This document shows, piece after piece, positions 12,001-24,000 of a stretch of DNA of 64,000 bases. Location: the NCBI RefSeq assembly GCF_032854445.1, contig NC_088298.1, positions 18,993,976 to 19,057,975 of the forward strand, in the 5' to 3' direction. The notes below the pieces were generated by a model. It searched no databases and was not told the origin of the DNA. It saw only the letters and a list, made by a program, of their open reading frames with translations. Position 1 is the stretch's first letter; the number at the start of each line of letters is the position of its first letter. This DNA is from Liolophura sinensis (taxonomy: Eukaryota; Mollusca; Polyplacophora; Chitonida; Chitonidae). A program made the position numbers and the translations under genes.

Positions 12001-15000
12001 TCTGGTGTTTAGCTGCAGTGCTTGTGAACTGCAAAATCACATCATTCTCTGGTGTTTAGCTGCAGTGCTTGTGAACTGCAAATCACATCATTCTCTGGTG
12101 TTTAGCTGCAGTGCTTGTGAACTGGCTCTTTGCTTTACAAACACAACTATACAGAAACAATAACATACTTATTGCAGTGGAGAACAAAATTGCACACTGA
12201 TTGGGCAGACTTATTTAAGGCAGGTTATTTGTCAGTAGTCAGATGAAGACGCAACATGTAAAACTTACTCATTTGCATTCGCAAGCTGCACTGTTTGCAT
12301 CTTTCAAAAATCCCTCCACATTGACAAAAAAGAATACAATTCCCATCAAAAGGAAAACAATGAGAAAAATTCATCTCTGGAAAACACAACACAAAGCCTG
12401 AATTTTTTGCATTTCTATTCCTAAATTTGTTTCACATTGCATAGTTAAACATGGCTGTGAAGTGAAAGAAAAAAAAAAACTCGTTTAAGTCTTTACATGC
12501 AGTAAAATGAAATTTTTTTTTTGTGAAGATAACTTGTCTAACTCTGACAGCTCTTCTTTTCCCTCACAGCTGCCACCGAGCCAAGTGACTTCTCCACCGT
12601 GTCATCCCGCCAGCCAATGGTGGCCCCCAAATTCACCAGTCCTCTTCGTGATGCGAATGTGTCTGCGGGACAGCCAGTTTACCATGGAGTGCCGTGTGAT
12701 TGGTCAACCTAAACCCACAGTACAGTGGTACAAGGACAGCAACAAACTGGAACCTTCACCTGACTTCCAGGTAGTTAATTACAGTCATCACACAGTCATC
12801 ACTCATTCACTCATTACCTATGTCTTAAATTGTTCACCTGCATTCCAGAAACACACTGTAACTCAGTAAGTAAGGTTTGTGACTCCTTACCAGGAATCAG
12901 GGAATAGAAGTTGTAGACTCCTCGGGGGCTCTGTGGCTAAAGGGGCTTGGCATGCCGGGGGGTGGGGGGTGTAATGACCAAAGAGTCATTAAGAGTCACT
13001 TAACTCATTAAGAGTTCCAAGTCCAGCTCATACTGCCTTCTTCTCTAACCATACATGGAAAGGTGTTCCAGCAAACTGCGGATGGTCGCCCGGTTTCCTC
13101 CCACCATAATGCTGGCTGTCGTCGTATAAGTGAAATATTCTTCAGTACGGCATAAAACACCAAATAAATAAATAAACTGTAGATTCCCCTACTCTCACAG
13201 CTCATGAGTGACAATAGACAGTTGACTCCATCTAGTGTTTTTTGAAAACGACTTATGTTTTACCAGTATGACATGCAGTTCACATTTTTGTGATAGTTTG
13301 TTAGTAACATACCAAAGGTTAGTGGTTTTACCCCAGACACCCATTCTTTGAAACTGACCACCATCATTAAATTCAGGTGGCATTAAACAAAAATAAATCA
13401 GTCAATCGAGTAGTCCATTTGGATGCCCTTGTTAAGTATTTCTGAATTGGATGGATTAAATTATTTAATATGCCTCCTAAATTAGTCAGGTTTATCTTAC
13501 TAATTTATAACTACTGACTTTTTTAGGTGGAAGTTGCGGGTGATCTGCACACCTTAACGATACCTGAGGTGTTTGAGGAAGATGCAGGCACGTACACCGT
13601 TCAGGCCAGCAACCCAGCGGGTGAGGCCAAATCTCTTGCCAAACTCAACGTCCATACCGTTTCTGAGACAACCAGAATCCGGCGAACAGTTAAACAAACA
13701 ACAATTATCCGCAAGGAGGAAATCGCTCACGAACCGCCAGAGTTCAAGAAACTGTTCCAGGATGTGCGCGTGAAGCTAGGAGAACCTGCAACATTCGAGT
13801 GTATTGTGACAGGCAACCCCAGACCAAAGGTATGCCATAACAGATAACTGTGCAGGCTGAATGTTGTCAGTGGCTCACCATTAGCTCACTGCTAGCCCAC
13901 CTTTAGCTCACTGCTAGCCCACTTTTAGCTCACTGCTAGCCCACCTTTAGCAGGCTCCTCCAGCATTCAACTATCATGCACCAACTATAAAGAGCTATTT
14001 TGTGCTATCAGCAAACATCAGTCCCATTATTTGTAATTGGTATATCTTCTGTATATAGAAGATGAAATTCAGGCTCTGTCCGCTTTCCTCCCTTCGTAAT
14101 CCTGGCTGCTGTTGTATAGGTGAAATAGTCTTGAATACGGCGTAAAACAGCAATGAAATAAATGAATGAATAGAAGGTAAAGTCGTACAGTTTCATGCAC
14201 TAACCATGATCTTGGTATTCATTGGATCTTGATGGGTTGATCTCCTTAAACGTACTTACAATACTCATTACTTCCCATTTAGGTCATACCAACACCAAAG
14301 GGGATTTATTTAATCCACCATTAAACTGAATTACAAGGGGAAAATCTCATAACATACAGCTTTCAAATTTTGCCTGATTTTATACTATTAGATGTTCTTT
14401 GCCGTGATATGGATTAGAAAATTACAGAAATGATGAAAACACATAACTATTCATTCTCTCGTTCATTCACTCTGCCTAGGTGTCATGGCTGATGAATGGA
14501 CAGCCAGTTACCTCCCCTAACCAGCAAGTGAGGACAGAGGGCGACACTCACAGACTACATATCCCACAAGCCACTCCTCAGGACGCTGGCAGGTTTGCCG
14601 TCATGGCAGAAAATCCATCAGGAAAAGCAACTTGTTCTGCCCGTCTGGAGGTTGAACAACCTGTTGTGCCTCAGAAATCCCCGAGGATTGATTCACAGCC
14701 TGAGCCAATGTTTACTGATCAGACGCTTTCTGGATATGATTCCGAGACGTACGGAAATTTACCTGTGTTTTTTTTGTCAGAAGTATCTAAATTCTGTCAC
14801 TTAATGAAAGTGAATGTTTATGACAGTAAACATGTTTTAGAATATTGTTTGTGATTTTTGGAAAGATGTGTTTATGTAAAGATTAAATAAATGGCAACAT
14901 TTAGTTGCTGACGATGACATTTATTTGTGATGGGGAGTGGGGGAGGGGGTCGGGAAACTAAAAAAAGTCTTTCATCAGTCTGGTATTTAAGACATTTTTA

Positions 15001-18000
15001 TCTTTAGCTCTTTTCTTGCGTTCAATACTTTACTTTGCTGAACGTTATTTACAGTGATCAGAAATGTTGGAATGGACATATTTCACTTAAATTTATGCTT
15101 TGAGTAATCAGTTTTTCAAATCATGCCCACAGTAAATAGCTGTGGACATTATTTGACTACACAACTTGGAGGGAGGGGGGCTAGTATCCTATTATGTAGA
15201 CAAAAAAGCATGTCTAGAATACAGTGGAATTTTTGTTTGTTTTTTTAGCATTCGTACTGTGACCCGTCAAGAGACAAAGATCAGTCGCACAGTCAAGCGT
15301 ACTCAGGACCAGGCCTGGTCTTCTGATGATGCGCTCCACTCCACCACAATCACCACAGACATCCCCCCAAAGTTCCAGATCATCGGCGGGCCTCAGCCAT
15401 TACATGAGAGATACGCCACCGAGTTTACGAGGGACATCCCCACGCAGTTTCAGCAGGTTGATCTCACCATTGAAGTACCGATCCCGCCCAAGTTCCTCCA
15501 GGCTCTGAAGAGCATAACTGCCATGGAGGGGACCAAAGTTACGTTTGAAGGTGTTGTAACTGGTGAGTCCAGCGGTTTGCAGGTGAATTCTGGGAAATAT
15601 ACAGGTTCAAAGATTTCCTTTTTCAGTCCGTTAAATGCCAAAATATGTAAATACAGACATAAATACAGAGACTGACTTCTCTGACATTTACTTTGAACAT
15701 TGGTCAGAGAAGTTCTTTCCAAAAGTACTAATATTTTTTTTATTAGAATTTTTCCAATCAAGTAAAATTCCTGAAACACATTGGATTCCAATGTGGCCTG
15801 TTTGGATCCAGTGGGTATCAGTGATATCACATTTGTATATTTTGTGCGGATGGTCGTGGGTTTCCCCCGGGCTCTGCACGGTTTCCTCCCACCATAATGC
15901 TGGCCGCCGTCGTATAAGTGAAATATTCTTGAGTACGGCGTAAAACACCAATCAAATAAATAAATAAATAAGTAAAATGTTCGGCTTTTCAACCATCCTC
16001 CTCATGGTCATTCTCACAGGTAAACCAGAGCCGAGCATCAAGTGGTTCCGAGATGGGCGAGACATCACAGAGAAGGCCGACTTTGAGATCTCGTACAGAA
16101 ACGGACGTGTGTCTCTGACCGTCCCTGAGGTGAAAGAGGACAAGGTCGGACAGTATTTGTGTCAGGCACGTAACCCCGCCGGCATGGCGTCAAGCACAGC
16201 AGAGCTCATAGTCAGAGGTATGTTCCCTGTACACATGCATCTCTAGGTGCCAATCTTGGAAAGAAAAATACAGACAGAAAAAAATTGTCATCTTAATAAA
16301 AGTAAACATGTTTTTTTATTTGGATCTTAAATTCAGTTACAGGATTTCTCCCGTTTATTATTTGGGAGGTACATGTAAATTGAAGTACGGTGTAATGTGT
16401 AAATTAATAATTGAATTTTTCATAATTTTTTTTCTGAACAAAATCTCTATGTATGTCAGGCAAAATTGTTCACAAATTTTTATGAAAGTGTGCTGCTGTC
16501 AACTAATACATTTTTGTAAAACAATGACAAATACATTGTTATGAAAAATACCAGACAGTAACTTTGTTTAACTTTTCTCACCCCATCAGCTTCAATGATC
16601 CCGCCCGCCTTCACAGAGCGACTCCGATCCCAGGAGGTGCGAGAGGGGGAGCCCGTCCGTCTGACTGTGCGCGTGGCTGGTCATCCGCCACCCGTGGTCA
16701 CATGGTACCGTGAAGGGTCACAGATCGTCAGCTCTCCAGACTTTGAGGTGGTCCAGGAGGGAAACCTTCACTCACTGTACATCCCGGAGGTGTTCTACGA
16801 GGACTCAGGGCGTTACACCGTCCAGGCGCGTAATCCCGCAGGAGAGACAAAATGTACCGCTGAGCTAATTGTTGAAGGTAAGTTTTTGGTGTTGAAACCT
16901 TGGAAAAGTTTTTGTTTCCTTTAGCATGAATCAGTATTAAGATTTTGCTCCTTAGACCAGCTGGGGCCTCTGTGGCTTAGCTGGTTAGCACGCTAGTGCA
17001 GCGTAATGATTGGGAGCCTCTCACCAACGGGCTTGCTGTGAGTTCAAGTCCAGCTCATGCTGGCTTCCTCTCCAGCCCTACGTGGGAAGGTCTGACAGCA
17101 ACCTGCAGATGGTCGTGGGTTTCTCCCGGGCTCTGTCCGGTTTCCTCCCACCATAATGCTGACCGCCGTTGTGTAAGTGAAATATTCTTCAGTACGGTGT
17201 AAAACACCAATAAAATAAATAAATAAATCCTTCGACCGGCCTGTATTCTGAGGATCTTACTGTAAATCTTCAACCTTTTCAAGCACTTTTTTCAGTGGAA
17301 TGCATACAATTACACTCTATTATGAAAATGATACTAAAAATGATTGGTTTGTGTCAGTAAAGGATTTTTTTTATTGAATTTACTGTTTTAGGTTTGAATT
17401 TAATTTTACATCTAAACTCAGTTTACTGTAACTATTATGTAACTGTATTATGTTGATCTCAGCTCCAACAGAGAAAGAAACAGTTTCTCCATCACCACCT
17501 TCTACACTAGAGAGGAAACCTAAGCCTGTAGTCACGCAGTATTTTGAGCCATCCAAACCCGCCGCCAAACCAGAGCAGCGTTTTGAGGCTCAAGTTGACA
17601 TCCCAAAACTACAAAGGCCTTCGGAGTTTACCCCGTCACCAAAACCATCACCCAAACCATCGCCGAAACCATCTCCGAAACAGTCACCAATGGCTCAGCG
17701 GAAAGCACCTCAGCCGATGGAGGTTGTGACGCCATACGAATCCCCGATCTTGCCAAAGAAGGCACCGCCAAAACAAGCACCGCCCATGCCGAAGGAACCG
17801 CCCATGCCGAAGGAACTGCCCAAGAAAGCACCACCACCTGTCTCACCAAAACCATCAAGGAAGAAACCGGTTCCAAAACAGATTGACGAAGAGATTATAC
17901 CTGAGATAAAGCCTGAGGTGGAAAAACCCAAATTCCCTTCTTTGGGTGAAAAGGTGTCTCTCTTCAACCAAATGGTGGATCAAGTGCCTACTGAGCCAGA

Positions 18001-21000
18001 AATCAAACCAGCAATTACTACAAGAATTAAGCCGTCCTTCAGAGAGGTACGTGTAATACATGTGAAGATTATTTCCAATCCATCATACCCTATGATTATG
18101 GGCTCAAATCCAGTAATTGCTTATTGGAGTTTGCCATGCTCATAGCATTATGTGGTGTGATCTGCATTTGCCGGTTTTCTCCAGCCATGTGTTGCACTTA
18201 TACCTGATGTGTAAAATAAATAAAAGCATATATTTTTGTGTGTTTTTTCAGTTAAAACATTGCTTGGTATTTCGTCATATTCAGTGTGCATGCAAATGAG
18301 AAATTATTTTCTTTACAAATATGGGGCTTGGGTGGCTGAGGGGGCTAGCACGCCAGTGCAGCCCTTGACCGAGGAGCACCACACCAATGCCTTTCCTGTG
18401 AGTTCAAGTCCTCACCAGCAATGCGTGGGAAGGTCTACCAACAACTTGCAGATGACTGTGGGTTTCCCCCAGGCTCTGCCTGGTTTGCTCCTTCCATTAT
18501 GCTGACCGCCGTCGTATAAGTGAAATATTTTTTGAATGTGGCTTAAAACACCAATCAAATAGATAAGTAAATAATAAACCCTTACACATACATACTTGTT
18601 ACATTCAGTAAAGAGCAAGGCAGTGTATAGTTCTCTAGGATCCTCTCAGTATCAGTGTGTCACTATCCTGCCAGCAGTTAGCCTGTAGTGAGTTTGTAGT
18701 GCATCTGTAGAATGGTAGAAGGCTGTAGAAAGTTACTGTGCGAGGAGTTGCCATATGCACAAACAACAACAGTAACTCTGCTTTCTCAGTCCGTGAAGGC
18801 AAATTGAATGTTAGTAGATTGCTTTCTCCTGCTAGGATAGTGGCGAGCTAATGGCATGTGGGTGGAAACCTTCCACTTCTTCTGTACCTGAATATGTTTG
18901 CTACATACGCCTGAATGCAAAAAACAGGGGCCACTTTCATAACTTCATATAGTTTTTCATATCTCTCAACTTTCTTGATAAAAAGACATTCACTAGGTTA
19001 TAGTGCCATAGGTGACATCATTTACAAGGAAAGTTCTCAAAAATTGTGAGCTTTATGAAGTAGGACCCACTTTCAGCTTTGAAAATCTCATGCCAAATTC
19101 TCTTTAAATTGCAGCCACTGCCTAAGAAAAAGAAGGTCCGTCAAGGTGAGAAAGTGGTCTTTGAGGTCATTGTGGACGGTCGTCCGACGCCGATCGTAAA
19201 GTGGTTCCGTGAAGGAATCCAGATCTACCATCGGCAGACTATGACATCAGATTTGAGAACAACGTGGCTCGCCTTGTCATAATCGAGCTTTCCAGAAGAC
19301 TCTGGTGCCTACAAATGCTTTGCCACAAATGTAGAAGGCTCAGTCACAACAGAAGCATTGTTGGATGTTGAAGGTATGTCACTGCATATTTCGTAGCTGA
19401 CTATGTTTAGTTATTTATTTTGAAGACGAAGTTACTATAAAGACTGCAAAAGATGGGTTTTACTAGTTTTCCTCAATCTGTGAAAGAAAACGCTAATGTT
19501 GGTGATTAAATCATGAGATTTTTCAGAGCCAGTTAAGATAGTCCATTAGACACCTATTTCAAAATTAATCTCAAGTGCAGTACAAACTGGAAACAATCGC
19601 GAAGGTTGGATAAAACTTGAGATTGATAAACCTGGTGACTTTCTGCTACGCCCCCTTACAATCTGCTTGCGAGGCAGTGCATCGAGCACCTTAGCAGTGC
19701 TGATGGATAGTTTTCATCTTGTGTTGCCAAGGACACTAGGACACAGGTTCAAGTAATGACGTCTTTATTAAGCGGATGGCTGTTGGGCATAGGTACGTAC
19801 AGTTTCCAAGACTGACTTTATGATGCACCCATTAATTTATCCCTTAATCAGTCTCTTGTTTTCTTTCCCACCCAGCTGTGGCCAGTCCTCCATTGCCTGA
19901 ACAAGAAGAGCAGATATTTGTGAGCAAGGCCCCAGAGAAAATGGCCCCACCATTGCCATCTCCTAAGCCACAGAGAGTGACACCCAAGGAGAGACCCATA
20001 TTCACTAAGGTATCATCTTTGTTGTTTTTGCCCTCAGTAATTTTCCAATTTCCTCCAGTTTCATTCCTGTTGGTTTATATAGTATTAATTTCAACTGAAG
20101 TTAATAATTAATAAATTCGTCTTGATTGATTTTTGATAAGATTATAAATTTGCTTCAGGTGGTTAAACTGAAAACTACCTGTACTTTCTTCTTTCTTACT
20201 TGTAGGTTTTGGCTATTTTCGACGTACTTTAAGAATTTTGAATATATTTACAACTTACTTTTCGTAGGCTTCAGTTTTAGAGTAATCACATGCATCTGGC
20301 TATCACTGCTGGAATATGATGCTTATCAAACCGAACATGACTCTTTGTGCTAGTACTGCTCCTAACTTTGTTTTGAAAATCAAATTGCAGCCACTGAAAG
20401 ACAAGAGGGTTTCTCAAGGTGAGCAAATTGTCCTTGAGGTGGAGTTCAGAGGTCAACCCGAGCCAATCGTCAAGTGGTACCGAGAAGGGGTGGAGATACA
20501 GAACACTCCTGACTACAGAATTGAGACAATCTGTGGAGTTAGTCGTCTCATCATCCACGAAGCCTTCCCAGAGGACACGGGCAGATTCTCCTGTGTCCTG
20601 TCAAATGCTGAAGGAAAATCAAACACTGATGCTTTCCTGGATGTCATGGGTATGCGATGCTACTTTTCATTTTTCTGTAAATTTTATAACAAGAATACAT
20701 GAGAATTATCATAGCAGTAACCAATTTATAAGCTAAAAATAACATATAGGACATTTTTTGCTTGATTCTTGGAATCAGGTTTATACAAGTAGTTAAAAAT
20801 AAACTCAAATTCAGGATTAAAACTATTCTGATCAAAATCAGTAGCATCAGACCAGCCTGAAGGTCATCCAATGACATCAGACCAGTCTAAAGGTCATCCA
20901 ATGGCATCACATCAGTTTGAAAGTCATCCAATGACATCACACCAGTCTAAAAGTCATCCAATAGCATCAGACCAGTCTGAAGGTCACTCAGTGGCATCAC

Positions 21001-24000
21001 ATCAGTCTGAAAGTCATCCAGTGACATCAGACGAGTCTGAAGGGTCATCCAATGAAAAGCCACAAGCTAACTGTAGCCAACCAAAACTCTAATGTAACTG
21101 AGAGTGATCATTTATTGGCTTGGAGGATTAGTGTTTATACTGCTCAAAAATTGAAATAAGTAAACAAACGATGTGTTTATGTTTCCAGGAGTACCTAGTC
21201 CAATCCCATCCCCTATCCTACCCAAGAAGGCTCCAGAAAAACAGGCTCTTCCATCTCCATTCCCGTCACCGAAAGTATCACCAAAACCGATTAGAGCGCC
21301 CACAAAACGCAGACCTGTCTTCCAACAGGTGAGTAGTGCTTGATAGAGGTGCTGATTTTGTGTGTGAGATGCTCAGTTTATACTTGAGGTGCTGAATTTA
21401 TGTCTGAGGTGCCGACTTTGTACCTGAGGTGCTGAATTTATGTCTGAGGTGCCGACTTTGTACCTGAGGTGCTGAATTTATACCTGAGGTGCTCAATTTG
21501 TGCCAAATGACAGAATACTGTACCAACACCTGTTTAACTTCAGTCTGGTGCAGGGCCTTAGATTTGGTGATCCCTGGATTAAAGCTGGTATATTAAGCTG
21601 TTTCAGTGGATGGATCAAATGTGGAATATATATTAGATTGAGGACAGCATTATATTATTTAAGAATATGTAACAATTTGGTTTAGATTGTTTTTTAGTTT
21701 TCATGTACCAAGACATCATGTTTGTTTCAAAATTAAGATATTGCATCATGAAGCTTCTTTCACCTGTTTTGTTATACATGTATCTTCACTTCAAAATCCT
21801 CTCCGTCCGTAAGTGGGAAGGTCTGACAGCAACCTGCAGATGGTCGTGGTTTTTCCCCCGGGCTCTGCCCGGTTTCCTGCCACCCTAATGCTGGCTGCCA
21901 TTGTTTAAGTGAAATATTTTTGAGTACGGCGTAGAACACCAATCAAATAAATAAATACATCACTTCAAAACTTTTAACATTTTCATTACATCAGTTTTGA
22001 TGTAAAGCCAGTTTTCAAAAAGAAGTATATCCTTTATGATTATATTTATATTTGTAGCCTTTACGCGATACGTTTGTCAAGGAAGGAGATCGTGTTGTCT
22101 TGGAGACAAGAGTTGAAGGTGTCCCCGAGCCAATCATCAAGTGGTATCGAGAAACCATTGAGATCCAGAACACGACGGACTACCAAATTGACATCGAACC
22201 AGGCCTCAGCCGCTTGACTATCTTTGAGGCCTTCCCTGAAGACTCCGGAACATTCTCCTGCGTGGCTACAAATGCTGAGGGCAGTGAAAAGACTCAGTCC
22301 ATTTTACACGTCAAACGTAAGTGTTCATGTGGTGTGGTGCTACCTTTTAAACCCAATTTTGTGTAAATACTAGATGTAGAGTTTGCCTATAACTGTTTAT
22401 TTATTTTTCATTTATTTTTTATTTATTTGATTGGTGTTTTTTGTAATACCAATACTCAAAATATTTCACTCATACGGCGGTCAGCATTGTGGTGGGAAGA
22501 AACTAGGCAGAATCAGAGGGAAACCCATGACCATCCACAGGTTGCTGGCAGATATAACAGTTTAAGATTCAATACTAGTAATTTCAAAAGTGAATTGACT
22601 GCTACATCAGATTTGCACCACAAGAAGAAGCTCATATTGATTAACATTATGTAGAAGATGTTGTTAGATGACTAAAAGTAGCACTAATTCAACTCTTACC
22701 AGTGACGTGCATTGTAGACAAATAAAAAAAGACAAAGTTGACAAACAGGTGTCTTTGATATGGAGTTAAGGTTTGCAATGAAAAATATTAGAAGAAGACA
22801 TCAGTGTGATATGATCCATACCTCTTGAAAATGCCCCTAAAATAGTATTAAACTATTCTGTGAATTTCTGTTCTCTAGCATCTACTGATAAACCTCCTCT
22901 TCCTGCCGCACCACCGCCCGTTTCCGAGGGCCAGCTGGTGCCACAGAAGCGAGTCCCGCCTTCCCATAAGCCCATTCCTGATCAGCCACAAAAACCAACC
23001 ATGGTCTCCGCCAAGGAAAAACCAGTGTTCAAAAAGGTAAGGAAGTGAACGTGTCTCCAGCACTCTACCCCTTATTCCCTCAACAAAATATGAGCCCTGT
23101 CACATGGTTAAAATGTACATGTAGTATAACTCAACTATGTTCAGTTATTGAAATTTAAGTTATTGTTCTGATTATTATTCTGACGATCGTTCAAATTATT
23201 TGTAGCCACTGCAAAACACAATGGCAAAGGAGGGTGAGCGAGTTGTGTTGGAATGCTGGGTGGACGCCCGCCCTGAACCCATCGTGAAGTGGTACCGAGA
23301 AGGTATCGAGATCCAAAACACACCCGACTACACCATTACGTTCCAAGAGGGCGTCTGTACGCTCATCATACTCGAGGTGTTCCCAGAGGATGCTGGGAAA
23401 TTCACCTGTGTGGCCACGAATGCGGAAGGGCATTCGGTCAGCGAAGCATTTTTGCAAGTTGAACGTGAGTTGCAAACTCAGTTTATTTAAGAGAAAAACC
23501 AAGGCTTCAGTTTTCATCATTCTTGTTTTTTTTTATGACAAAACTAATTATTGTCACAGATAAGATTTCTGTTTTTAGAAATATTTAAACTTGTTCTTGA
23601 CAACCTTGGCTGCAACCAGTAGACCAGCATTAATGAAGTCCTGTGCAAAACTCTTCCTGATTGGTTTGACTGCAGTCTAAAGACATGTGCCAGGCTCAGC
23701 TACAGCTCTGTGTCTGGTACTGAGGTTTCCTTTAATAAGTAGGAAGTTTTTTTTAGTGTGAAAGCTCTGACTAGTGAACAACCCTCTTCTGTGTTTCACC
23801 TTCAGCGTCACCGGAGAAGCCATCTTTACCAGCGGTACCTCCGCCACCCCAGGCACAATTCTTACCTCAGTTTGTTCCGAAACAAAAAGCGCCACCTAGT
23901 GAGAACATCCCGCCAAAGTTTGTGGAGAAGGTGCAAAGTCACCGACTTGTGGAGGGAACTAATGCCATCTTTGAGTGCCGCGTCACCGGCAAACCCTTCC

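Larger units (their letters stand above)
6112..16589 (+). other. Introns of the first Ig block
   Basis: Introns 6112-6489, 6714-7437, 7735-9146, 9302-9814, 9964-10569, 10709-11464, 11646-12569, 12771-13526, 13830-14479, 14749-15248, 15563-16019 and 16218-16589. They hold the listed SINE fragments and three tandem arrays; otherwise nothing recognisable. The 7735-9146 intron is the longest and is mostly unique A/T-rich sequence. Confidence 0.7.

Noticed and set aside
11664-12125. CRISPR-like regular repeat
   Set aside because: Units are directly head to tail without unique spacers, in an animal intron; this is a minisatellite.
15450-15992. - strand frame of 180 codons
   Set aside because: It crosses a SINE copy and the antisense of the Ig 7 exon.
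16963-17040. Possible tRNA gene (A and B boxes)
   Set aside because: The tRNA-like part continues into the conserved SINE body and tail and occurs many times; it does not fold into a plausible cloverleaf with an acceptor stem.
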